This document shows, piece after piece, positions 53,928 through 61,877 of a DNA stretch of 64,000 bases (position 1 is the stretch's first letter; each line of letters begins with the position of its first letter). The stretch comes from Rhodococcus sp. P1Y (GTDB lineage Bacteria > Actinomycetota > Actinomycetes > Mycobacteriales > Mycobacteriaceae). The translations under genes and the position numbers were made by a program. The notes under the pieces are model-generated. The model did no database searches. It was not told the origin of the DNA and saw nothing but the letters and a program-made list of their open reading frames with translations. The stretch covers positions 4,732,001-4,796,000 of the forward strand of contig NZ_CP032762.1 of NCBI RefSeq assembly GCF_003641205.1, written 5' to 3'.

Positions 53928-54795
53928 GTGGAGTTGGCGACCACCCACCAGAACGAGCTGCTCCGCTACCAGTTCATCGCGTATGACGGCCTCCGCGCGG
54001 CGTGTGCCGGGGATGTCGTCCATGCTCGGGCGTGTGCGGCCGAGGTCGGCGCATGGGCAGGGCCGCGACGACTGGGCTTGTTGCTCGGCTTCGTACATCG
54101 TGCGAGCGTTCTCGTTGCCCTCGCTGACGGCGACTACGTGAGGCCTACGCTGCAGCTCTCCGCATCACGCCAGCCGGCGAGTTCCGGCCGTATCGCATGC
54201 GGCGATCGATGTTCTGTTGGACTGAGGCATAGCCGCTGCGCATGTGCATCAACATGATTCGGTACGGGCCCACATCGTCGAGGCCGAGCGGTTGAGGCTC
54301 CGTGACATTTCTCCTCGGCTCAAGGCGGTGGTGACCGCTGTCGATGCGATGACAGCCCCCGACTCCGAGGCAAGCGTGTTGTACGTCGAGGCCATGGATA
54401 GTCCAGGTTTGGCCGAGTTCCCGTTCGACCGCAGCAAGATTCGACTGTCGTACGGCATGTGGTTGCGGCGTCGACGGCACACCGCGGAGGCTCGGGAGAT
54501 GCTGACCCTCGCAGCCGAAGGGTTCGAGCACCTCGGCGCACTGCCGTGGGCCAGCCGCGCGAGGACAGAGTTGCGTGCTGCCGGTGGAGGACTGCAACGG
54601 TCGGATGCCCTCACTACTCAAGAACACAAGATTGCCGAACTCGCCGCTGCGGGCCTGTCCAACAAGGAGATTGCAACCGAGCTCTTCCTGTCACCTCGGA
54701 CAGTGGGGGCTCATTTGTATCGGATATTCCCCAAATTGGGTGTGAAGTCTCGCGCGGGCCTCGGTCAAGCGTTGCGAGACGTGCCTGAGCGGTAG
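53928..54795 (+). pseudogene. Large LuxR-family regulator, C-terminal remnant with frame breaks
   Basis: Three frames in order give a MalT/LuxR-type helical region (YDGLRAACAGDVVHARACAAE, later RAHIVEAERLRLRDISPRL) and an intact LuxR DNA-binding domain at the end (LTTQEHKIAELAAAGLSNKEIA). The frame changes near 54139 and again near 54205, and an in-frame TGA follows near 54223. The 5' end meets the IS remnant. The last 183 codons (54244-54795) remain open, but the gene as a whole is broken. Confidence 0.75.
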
Positions 54796-54811
54796 CAACT
54801 AGAGTCCCGAT

Positions 54812-54829
54812 TAACACACCCCTCACACG
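54812..54829. promoter_or_regulatory. 18-base motif shared with the amine oxidase upstream region
   Basis: TAACACACCCCTCACACG occurs here and at 61419-61436, both preceded by CCCGA and one variable base. It lies 101 bases before the ESX operon start. The AC pairs nine bases apart resemble GlnR sites, but this is speculative. Confidence 0.45.
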
Positions 54830-54930
54830 CCGAAACGGTTGTTCAGCGACCCCGCCAATTGCGTCGAGCATGACGTGCGACCGGTGGCAATCTCGGCTAC
54901 GATCTGCCGAGGGATGTCTGGGGAGGCATA

Positions 54931-55242
54931 GTGGGGGAATCTGTTGTCATGGTCGTACCCGACCACGTTCTCGAGGCCGGTCGATTCGTTCGCGAGGTCT
55001 CGAGCGAACTGATGTCTGGACTCGACTCCGTCGCTCACGACGTCAATCAGCTGCTAGAGACGTGGAACGGACGGGCCGCAGATGCATACGAGGCCGGCTG
55101 GTCGGATGTCCAGGTAGGTGCCTGTGAGATTCTCGACGCCCTCGCCGGCATGTCGGAGTTGTTGGGTGCGACCACTGAGAATTATCAACGAGCCGAATTG
55201 AACAACGCCGAGCACACGTCGGTTTTGAATGGACTTCTTTGA
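54931..55242 (+). CDS. WXG100-family protein (ESX small subunit)
   Basis: The 103-residue protein is a helical hairpin with the WXG turn in LLETWNGRAADAYEAGW near residue 44 and a second helix ending with YQRAELNNAEHTSVL. It should be secreted by a type VII system as a dimer with its partner. GTG at 54931 follows GGGGAGG. The next gene begins in the overlapping TGATG of its stop. The secretion machinery is not in this window. Confidence 0.85.
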   Translation: MGESVVMVVPDHVLEAGRFVREVSSELMSGLDSVAHDVNQLLETWNGRAADAYEAGWSDVQVGACEILDALAGMSELLGATTENYQRAELNNAEHTSVLNGLL

Positions 55243-55532
55243 TGGCTAGATTTATTGTCGATCTCGAAGAGCTCGATGCGACTGTGGTGAGGCTGGGCGC
55301 ATAAGTCGAGTACCTGGAGGACAAGCTCGGCGCACTTGATCACCGAGTCGCTTCCTTACGCGATAGCTGGACGGGTGACGCGGCGGAAGCGCACCGTACC
55401 GCCCATACCGAATGGGCCGCCGGTGCGCACCAGATGCGCGAGGGCGTCGATTCAATGCGAAGAGTTGCCCGGACAGCTCGCGATAGCTATCAATCAGCCG
55501 TCGCCGCGAATCTGCGAATGTTCAGGGCGTAG
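55242..55532 (+). pseudogene. Second WXG100 gene interrupted by an in-frame stop
   Basis: Reading from the ATG at 55242 gives 20 residues (starting MARFIVDLEELDATVV), a TAA at 55302-55304, and then 75 more in-frame residues that complete a WXG100 protein: VEYLEDKLGALDHRV, DSWTGDAAEAHRTAHTEW and ARDSYQSAVAANLRM. One base change in CAA would give the TAA. The rest is intact, so the change may be recent, tolerated by readthrough, or an error. It sits where the EsxA/B partner is expected. Confidence 0.82.
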
Positions 55533-55534
55533 CG

Positions 55535-56851
55535 TTGGCTCCGGTCACGGTGCTCAAGGTCGACTCCGAGCACTTCTATTTCGCCGCGACCGGATGTTCG
55601 GCAGCAGCACAGAGGCTTTCGACGGGGTACCAGAAGGTCACATCGTCACTTGCAGGTTGCGTTTCAATGGGCGGCAGTGACGACGCGGGCTCGATGTGGG
55701 GGACGGACTACGACGCGCAGGTCCGCGATGTGCTTACTGCGGCAAACGATTTGATCCTGGCCTTCGACAACCATGCACGGCTGTTCGTGCAGGCCGGACG
55801 AAATCATGCACTTGCCGAGCACGGAGCAACTTTAGGTGACAACTCATCGCTTGCGCTTCCACCGGACCCCGAATCGGCGAGTCCGATCAGTCCGACCAAT
55901 CCGGCCTCCGCAGTCGGTCAAGGTAACTCGGGGCTGCAGGCTTCTCAAGAGTTGATCGATGAGATAGGCATGCCCTGTCCGAACGGTGACGTCGACAAAC
56001 TCGCAGCCGCAGCGAGACTATGGGACGAGGTCGCGCAATACATCGTCGACGACGCAGCTAACGTCGTCTCTCATTTCATCGAGGATCTCGATCAGGTCCG
56101 CTCCCCGGAAGTCGAATTCGCGATTGCAGACTGCGAGACGCTTCTTTCGCTGCTCGCTGACCTCGGCGATGCATCCCGAGGATTGGCGCAGTCGTGTCGG
56201 GAACACCGCGATGCAATTGAGGAGACCCGCTACCAGATAGTTCCGATACTTGACAGCCTGGCAATCGAGCTGGGCATCACGGTGGCGGTCACCGTGCTGG
56301 CCGCATTCGTAAGCTTTGGGGCCTCAGCTATCGCGGGAAGTGCAAACGTATCCCGAGCGATTGCGGCTGCAGGCCGGCTCATTCGACCGGTACTGACTGC
56401 TCTGCACTCCAAGGTCCCACGATTCCTGGCCCGCGAACGAGTTGCAGAGCGCCCAGCCCGGATCTCGAAGGAATCGCAGGCGCTGCGGCAGAAGACCCAG
56501 CACCAGGCAGACAACGCAGCCCAACCACAGAAAGCGACTACATCGCCTTCAGCTGGAGGGCGTCCGCCCGGCGCCAAGGATGATTGGGTCGCACGTACCG
56601 CGGACAATGGAAAGGGAACCGTGTGGCAGCGGCCCGGCGCAGCCGAGAATGGAACGAACGCAGCTGAACGCCGCGCCGACTCGATTCGTATCATGGACGG
56701 CGACGGACGGTATCCAAACGGGTACGTGCGGTTTACAGACGAACATGGCCAATACCTCGACATCAACGGGAAGCCGGGTCCGCGGAACTCGCCGGAAACC
56801 CACATCCCGAGGAACCAGGATGGTTCCTACCCGACCCCGCCAGGATGGTAG
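55535..56851 (+). CDS. ESX-type polymorphic toxin with C-terminal toxin cassette
   Basis: The 438-residue protein has an N-terminal ESX-like helical region (about 1-110, with MWGTDYDAQV), a helical middle, a hydrophobic segment near 245-275, a charged linker, and a C-terminal cassette of about 60 residues with DGRYPNGYVRFTDEHGQ, GKPGPRNS and DGSYPTPPGW. The cassette resembles toxin tips of polymorphic toxin systems, some annotated as nuclease-type. TTG at 55535 is the likely start. Two small genes follow with overlaps, as expected for immunity proteins. Confidence 0.75.
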   Translation: MAPVTVLKVDSEHFYFAATGCSAAAQRLSTGYQKVTSSLAGCVSMGGSDDAGSMWGTDYDAQVRDVLTAANDLILAFDNHARLFVQAGRNHALAEHGATLGDNSSLALPPDPESASPISPTNPASAVGQGNSGLQASQELIDEIGMPCPNGDVDKLAAAARLWDEVAQYIVDDAANVVSHFIEDLDQVRSPEVEFAIADCETLLSLLADLGDASRGLAQSCREHRDAIEETRYQIVPILDSLAIELGITVAVTVLAAFVSFGASAIAGSANVSRAIAAAGRLIRPVLTALHSKVPRFLARERVAERPARISKESQALRQKTQHQADNAAQPQKATTSPSAGGRPPGAKDDWVARTADNGKGTVWQRPGAAENGTNAAERRADSIRIMDGDGRYPNGYVRFTDEHGQYLDINGKPGPRNSPETHIPRNQDGSYPTPPGW

Positions 56852-57228
56852 CGATGCAACTTGGACTGGATGGACAACGGCTAGCCAGAGTGCTCGTCGA
56901 CTTCGACCTCTATCTCGAGTTCGAAAGCGGGGACACCATCGCACTCAGCGACTTTTCGATCAACGGACCGCGAGACTCGGCCACTGGTGCGTTGAACGTC
57001 GGATTCGGAAACATCGCGCAGGGTCTCGCTGCCTTGTTGCAACTGATCGGTACAACGTGCGCAGCGGCGGAGACCAACGATTCCGGTGACCTCACCGTCA
57101 TATTCGTCGATGGCACCAAGATATCGGCCCCACATAGCGATGGCGAGGCGTGGGAGTTCAGCGGATCGGACGGTCGACACATCATCTCGGGCCCGGAAGG
57201 TGACCTGTCGACATGGGCGATGAAATGA
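56845..57228 (+). CDS. Probable immunity protein 1
   Basis: The 127-residue acidic, beta-rich protein (RLARVLVDFDLYLEFESGDTI, VIFVDGTKISAPH) has the look of DUF6188-like immunity proteins. It overlaps the toxin gene by seven bases. The start at 56845 or 56854 is open; AGGA fits the second better. Cytoplasmic neutralisation of the upstream toxin is inferred from position. Confidence 0.62.
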   Translation: MVAMQLGLDGQRLARVLVDFDLYLEFESGDTIALSDFSINGPRDSATGALNVGFGNIAQGLAALLQLIGTTCAAAETNDSGDLTVIFVDGTKISAPHSDGEAWEFSGSDGRHIISGPEGDLSTWAMK

Positions 57229-57566
57229 AAAATGTATCCGTTGCGGTTGGCCCGACGGTGGGTAGCACGGTCGTGCGCGAAGCCCTCGATTCCGGATTCA
57301 CCCTGTACTTTTCCGACCACAGTTCGATATCTGTCGCCGGAACATTCGGATTCCGCAGCGCTGACGGTGAGAGCTCGACCTTAACTGCGTCTCCGATTGG
57401 CCTCGCCGCGCACACATCCAGACTCGTAGCTCTCATTGGAATGGAGGTGGGTGCGATCAATTCGGACGGGGACGACGCGATCGCACTTGTTTTCACATCA
57501 GGCATCACTCTCGTCGTCCCACGATCTGGAAGCTCGTCGATAAGCACGCTCGGTCTCGCGCCATAG
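57213..57566 (+). CDS. Probable immunity protein 2
   Basis: The 117-residue beta-rich protein (SGFTLYFSDHSSISVAGTF, AIALVFTSGITLVVP) has the same general layout as the preceding gene and overlaps it by 16 bases. AAGGTGA lies nine bases before the start. It could be a second immunity protein or a diverged duplicate; the family is not certain. Confidence 0.55.
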   Translation: MGDEMKNVSVAVGPTVGSTVVREALDSGFTLYFSDHSSISVAGTFGFRSADGESSTLTASPIGLAAHTSRLVALIGMEVGAINSDGDDAIALVFTSGITLVVPRSGSSSISTLGLAP

Positions 57567-57650
57567 TTCACGAAGTTGGTTGGGCGATGTTGTCCGGTGG
57601 CTCCTTCGCTGCAGAACGGTGCCAGCCGACAACGGTTAGCACCGGTGGGC

Positions 57651-58336
57651 ATGGATCCCCAGAGTTACTCATCCGGTGAACGGGTCTTCGTCCCGCCACG
57701 GGGAACGTTCGAATCCGATTGGGCCGCCACCGCGCTTCGCGCGAATCAGCCGGGGCTCGACTTCGCGACATGGGTGCGTCACATGGAGCGAACATGGGAG
57801 CTTCCGCGGAATTAATCAAGTCAAGTGAGACACTGGTCGTTCAGTTGATCTGGGGTTCGAGTGCTGGTTCGTTGATGTAGACGACGTGCGGGATTTTCGG
57901 TGGTGTCGGCCGGGTCGAGAGTCGGGCCGGGTTGGCGTGGAATGCTTCGGTGAGCGTGATCTGTCGGACTTCGCCGATCGCGTCGGAGGTACCGAAGTGC
58001 ACCGATGCCGGCGTGTGCCATCCGATCTCGGAGTGGTGCTGAATGTGGTTGTGTTCTTTGAAGAATCCGGCCAGGAATGTGCGGGCATCATCAAGGGAGG
58101 CAAACGATGGCGAGAAATCGCGAAGATACTTCAACGTTTTGAATTGTACTTCGGAGTACGGGTTGTCGTTGGAGACTATCGGTCGTGAATGGTGGGAACT
58201 TCTGCGTTCTCGTGACCTCCGGGGTACCGCGATTGCGGACGCACTCGCTGACGCTGATGATTCCGACAATGCCCTGACGGATTCCGCGGCGGCTGTGGCA
58301 ACCGAAATTGCCGAGCTCTACCTTGACCGATCCTGA
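57651..58336 (+). pseudogene. Copy 2 of the small-protein family, split by an IS fragment
   Basis: The left part (57651-57815) encodes MDPQSYSSGERVFVPPRG through VRHMERTWELPRN. The right part (from about 58190) encodes WELLRSRDLRGTAIADAL to VATEIAELYLDRS. Both match the intact gene at 50790-51077. Between them lie about 370 bases of IS3-family transposase. The junctions repeat a diverged 13-base segment (GGGAGCTTCCGCG and GGGAACTTCTGCG), so the site may join two gene copies rather than one. Confidence 0.8.
57826..58187 (-). mobile_element. IS3-family transposase fragment (C-terminal part)
   Basis: The open frame on the minus strand begins within RPIVSNDNPYSEVQFKTL and continues FFKEHNHIQHHSEIGWHTPASVHFG, the C-terminal region of an IS3-type OrfB, ending at 57841. 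The catalytic N-terminal two-thirds are missing. The end TGAGACACTGG near 57826 looks like a terminal repeat. It is a different subfamily from the remnant at 53155-53885. Confidence 0.78.
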
Positions 58337-58729
58337 TCGCGGCTCTCTAGATCCGGCAACGGCACGGTGTTCCGACCGGCATGGTGGGCGCTGTGCGGCG
58401 GAGGAGCTTGGTTCTCGACATCGTGTGACCTGAACCCGCCGCCTGTGACGATCGGCGGCTCACCCAACGCGGGTGGGCGGAAAGCAAGACGAATGATGAT
58501 GCGCGACTGACTAGATGATGTGTCCTGCAGTGCATTGTCGCCCTGGTCCACGTCGACGAGGCCATCCCAATAACATTCGGGACCGTCGTCGACTCTCGAA
58601 GCGCGGCCAGGCGACACTGTACTCGCCACCGATTCATTCGAATAGCGGACATCGGATCGGTTCGTGAGCATCGATAATCGATGCACGACCGATCCCGGTC
58701 GCCGAGTTCGAAAGACCGGGAGGTCCACA
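58337..58729. other. Interval without a confident gene, 393 bases
   Basis: Long antisense open frames cross this stretch, but none looks like a protein family. A ribosome site (GGGAGG) for the next gene lies at 58718-58723. Nothing else is supported. Confidence 0.4.
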
Positions 58730-60427
58730 GTGCGCAGTACTGAACGTCCGATCGCAATGACTGTCGCCTTCGTCGTTGCAATTGCGACTGCATCTTGCTC
58801 GTCGGACGCGGCGCCGGCTTCGGCCCCAGAGATGGCCTCTCCGAGCGTATCTGTCGACGCCAATGGACTGAACGCCCGCGTGGGTCTCGAGACGAGCGCA
58901 CTCACCATCACCGCGCCAGCAGGAATCGCGGCCGCAGGCACCTCGGTCGAGGTCGCCGACGCCGAACCGATCCCCGCCACGGGCGCTCCGAAGTACGTCT
59001 CCGGCATCGCATCCGGCGTCGACATCACGCTCGGCGACGGTGAACAACCGGCGAAACCGATGACTCTCGCTTTCGACCTGTCGTCATCCTCGACGACGTT
59101 TGCCGACAGCGAATCCGAGGTTCCAGTGATCGTTGCCGTAGCCGATGGGTCATCGGATAGCGAGATTCTGCCCTCCACGTGGGACCCCGACCGCAAGATA
59201 CTGACTGCCACCACGACTCATTTGTCCAGCTTCTTTCCTGCTGTTTTCGACGCGAAGGCCATGTCGTCCGCGTTCACGTCCGCGATCAACGGCTTTCTGG
59301 GCTTGGCCGTTCCACCGCCCGCGTGCACTACGCAATCCGTCGCAATCGGTGCACGAACGATTACTGCCGAGACGTCGTCGAATACCGTCGTTCAGCCGTG
59401 CCTTACAGCGTCCGGCTCCAACGTCAGCGTCGAACTGGCGTCGCTCTCGTCGCAGGGATGGACCGTCTCGTCGACTCCGAACTCCGCATCGTCGGCGGTG
59501 AACCTTCCCGCGGATCTCGAGTCGATCGCGACCGCCGCCACGTTTTCGACCATCCTTGCACCCGTCGTCGGGGCCGGCACATTCCTGCTTCCAGGAGGGT
59601 CCACGTCGTTGACGTTCGATCCCGCCACCTTGCCGGGCACGGTGACCCTAAGAGTCGACGCTGCGATGAATCTCGTGAACATTCTCATCTACGGTCTGAA
59701 CATTCTTTATCCCAATGCCGCTCTCTTCCAGCTCGATTCGATGGCCGAGTGCATGTCCACGTTGGTCGGGCGCAACGGGTCGCTCAGTGGTGCAGCGGAC
59801 GTGGGCGTATTCGTCAAGGGATTCACGACGTGCGCGGGAGGTGTCACAGCGGAGAAGACTGCGTCTCTGGCGACTCGGTCGTTGGCGGCCGTTCTCACCG
59901 TGCTTCCCGGCGGCGCAGCGTTGCTGGCCAACTCCATCTCGGGCTTGATCGGTGAGTTCACCGGGGCCAACACGGCGACGGTCCAACTCGCCGTGTCCGG
60001 TTCCACGACAACGCCTACCAACGCTCCATCGCCCGTCGATGCTCCTACCGGAAAGCTCTCCGCACGAGACATCGTCGGACTGACGGTGTCGACCAAACTC
60101 GCGGAACCAGTCATCACGGGAAAGAAGCTCGGACCCACGCTGTACGGACTGAACGACCGGGGCCCGGCCGATGTGGCGTTCAACTGGATCCCGGTCATGT
60201 CCGATCCCGAGGCCGACTACGAGGGTGACGATTGTCAGGTCGAAGTCACGATCACCGGACCCACCGCATTTCCCATGGTGCAGAGCGCCGAATGCCACGG
60301 ATACTTCGCAACAAGCTTCAACGGCAGTGACAACGGCATCGAAGTCACGGCGCCAGGTACGTACACGGTCACGGCTGTGGACCGGATCTCCGGCAAGGTC
60401 GGTGTCGCTACGTTCGACGTCCAGTAA
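58730..60427 (+). CDS. Large lipoprotein, paralogue B
   Basis: The 565-residue product has a lipoprotein signal ending TASCSS, then LTITAPAGIAAAGTSV and GVDITLGDGEQPAKPMTLAF, matching the same region of the lipoprotein at 37625-39172, followed by TTHLSSFFPAVF, a Gly/Ala-rich hydrophobic stretch and a C-terminal beta domain that differs from paralogue A. The GTG at 58730 follows GGGAGG by six bases. The function is unknown; both are probably surface-exposed. Confidence 0.7.
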   Translation: MRSTERPIAMTVAFVVAIATASCSSDAAPASAPEMASPSVSVDANGLNARVGLETSALTITAPAGIAAAGTSVEVADAEPIPATGAPKYVSGIASGVDITLGDGEQPAKPMTLAFDLSSSSTTFADSESEVPVIVAVADGSSDSEILPSTWDPDRKILTATTTHLSSFFPAVFDAKAMSSAFTSAINGFLGLAVPPPACTTQSVAIGARTITAETSSNTVVQPCLTASGSNVSVELASLSSQGWTVSSTPNSASSAVNLPADLESIATAATFSTILAPVVGAGTFLLPGGSTSLTFDPATLPGTVTLRVDAAMNLVNILIYGLNILYPNAALFQLDSMAECMSTLVGRNGSLSGAADVGVFVKGFTTCAGGVTAEKTASLATRSLAAVLTVLPGGAALLANSISGLIGEFTGANTATVQLAVSGSTTTPTNAPSPVDAPTGKLSARDIVGLTVSTKLAEPVITGKKLGPTLYGLNDRGPADVAFNWIPVMSDPEADYEGDDCQVEVTITGPTAFPMVQSAECHGYFATSFNGSDNGIEVTAPGTYTVTAVDRISGKVGVATFDVQ

Positions 60428-60441
60428 ATGGCCGACGAACG

Positions 60442-60466
60442 GCCGGGCACCTGAGCGGCGCCCGGC
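60442..60466. terminator. Hairpin between convergent genes
   Basis: GCCGGGC (60442-60448) and GCCCGGC (60460-60466) form a seven-base stem after the lipoprotein stop and before the convergent DUF4352 stop. Confidence 0.5.
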
Positions 60467-60483
60467 TGACGACGACTTCAGCC

Positions 60484-61266
60484 TTACTGCAGGGAGATCT
60501 CGGCCCCACCGGAGAACACGGAGTCATGCACCTCGAGCGTCGCGGGTACCGCATCCACTGGTATGTCGAACACGATTGTTATGTTCTGCGACAGTCCGGG
60601 GTTGATGTCGCCTCCAATAGCAGTTTCTGCCTCGAGGTTGATCGCAGCCATTGCGTCGTTCTCGAACTCGCGCCCTTGCGCGTCGATCAGCTTTTGATTC
60701 GAGCCGAAGTAGCTCTGCGCCTTGTCGGACACATTGGTGACCGTGACACTGACCAGGACGAATTGCCCCAATGCGTCCTTTTGCAGGTACGGGTTATCTC
60801 CGAGAGTTGCTACACCCGTCTCGACGCCGGTCACGACGAAGCCGAATTTGCCGTCACGCACTTCTTGGCCGATCCCTGGAACCGCCTCTTCGGGTTCCGG
60901 TGCAGACGTAGCCGGTTCGACGGGCGCCGCCACGGCCTCCAACGATGCGTTCGCGCCAGCAGGAGGTGCAACCGCGACAGATGATGTGGATTGTGCTGTC
61001 GTGCTCGACTTATCCTCGTCACCCCCACCGACCATCCCGGCCACGATCAGCACGACCACGACGCCACCCACAACCCACGGCCACTTCCGCTTCTTCTTCG
61101 CGGGCGGCTGGCCGTACGGTTGCTGCGGGTAGGGCTGACCGTGCGGCGGTTGGGCGCCGTAGGGAGCCTGGGGCTGCCCTTGAGGGGTCTGCGCAAAGGG
61201 CTGAGTCTGACCGTATGGTGCCTGTCCGGAGGGCTGGGGCTGGTTGGGGTCGTGCGGAAACGTCAT
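60484..61266 (-). CDS. DUF4352 membrane-anchored protein
   Basis: The 260-residue protein has a Gln/Pro-rich cytoplasmic N-terminus, a KKKRK stop-transfer-like basic run before one membrane helix near residues 63-82, and an outer DUF4352 domain (FGFVVTGVETG, GQFVLVSVTVTNVSD, NITIVFDIPVDAVPA), an immunoglobulin-like fold found in exported proteins. It follows the same architecture as the 25-37 kb set. Function unknown. Confidence 0.78.
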   Translation of the reverse strand: MTFPHDPNQPQPSGQAPYGQTQPFAQTPQGQPQAPYGAQPPHGQPYPQQPYGQPPAKKKRKWPWVVGGVVVVLIVAGMVGGGDEDKSSTTAQSTSSVAVAPPAGANASLEAVAAPVEPATSAPEPEEAVPGIGQEVRDGKFGFVVTGVETGVATLGDNPYLQKDALGQFVLVSVTVTNVSDKAQSYFGSNQKLIDAQGREFENDAMAAINLEAETAIGGDINPGLSQNITIVFDIPVDAVPATLEVHDSVFSGGAEISLQ

Positions 61267-61418
61267 GGAGTCCTGGTCTCTGGTCGAAGTGGTGCTCCGT
61301 AGTTATAGGACCGAAAGGTCGGAATGTTTCGATTTCGTGTCCTGATTCATTCGAACGAATGACCACCCGGGACAACCGGCCGACCGAATAGCCAGCTGGC
61401 CCGATCCGACACCCCGAG

Positions 61419-61436
61419 TAACACACCCCTCACACG
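61419..61436. promoter_or_regulatory. 18-base motif before the amine oxidase operon
   Basis: TAACACACCCCTCACACG is identical to 54812-54829 and lies 69 bases before the operon start. AC pairs nine bases apart recall GlnR operators; nitrogen control would suit an amine oxidase, but this is not shown. Confidence 0.5.
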
Positions 61437-61505
61437 AGTCTCGAAAACCAGTAATGGTCTACCCCTACCGTCGACTGAACAGACGACGGACGGGAGCAAA
61501 CGACA

Positions 61506-61877
61506 GTGTGGGTCAATCGCATCGCCGCAGCACTGGCCCTGGCGTCAGCTGTTCTACACCTGCGAATGGGCGTTACCGACGCCACCAGTGCGTTTGTGAC
61601 GGCCATGGCCCTTCTGTGCGTCTACTGCGCTGTGGATCTGCTCCGGTCCGGGGGCAACAGAGCATGGGTGATGGTCGCTGCAACGAGTGCCGGCATGCTG
61701 CTCGCGCACTCATCGTTCCCGACGCACCATCACACCGCCGTCAGCCGAACGTCCAGCATGACGATAGCTTCGGCCGTCGCCGCCGCAGAACTCGTACTCG
61801 CTGCATCCGTCGTCTTCTTCCGAACCCGCCACGTTCACCCCGAATTCCGCCCTTACAGACTGCAGGAGCTTCGATGA
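61506..61877 (+). CDS. Small membrane protein upstream of copper amine oxidase
   Basis: The 123-residue protein has four hydrophobic helices and a loop with SFPTHHHTAVSRTSS, a His cluster that could bind copper. It is not recognised as a named family. GTG at 61506 has GGGAG nine bases upstream. Its stop overlaps the oxidase ATG by four bases (ATGA), so the two are coupled. A role in copper supply or membrane placement of the oxidase is inference. Confidence 0.65.
   Translation: MWVNRIAAALALASAVLHLRMGVTDATSAFVTAMALLCVYCAVDLLRSGGNRAWVMVAATSAGMLLAHSSFPTHHHTAVSRTSSMTIASAVAAAELVLAASVVFFRTRHVHPEFRPYRLQELR

Noticed and set aside
53886..54098. N-terminal part of the transposase open frame
   Set aside because: This stretch is antisense to the LuxR remnant, and IS3 OrfB similarity stops near 53885.
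58318..59214. 298-codon open frame on the minus strand
   Set aside because: Most of it is antisense to lipoprotein paralogue B; the part over 58337-58664 shows no recognisable family or start.
61454..61873. Upstream extension of the amine oxidase frame
   Set aside because: It overlaps the small membrane protein gene in another frame, and family similarity begins after the ATG at 61874.
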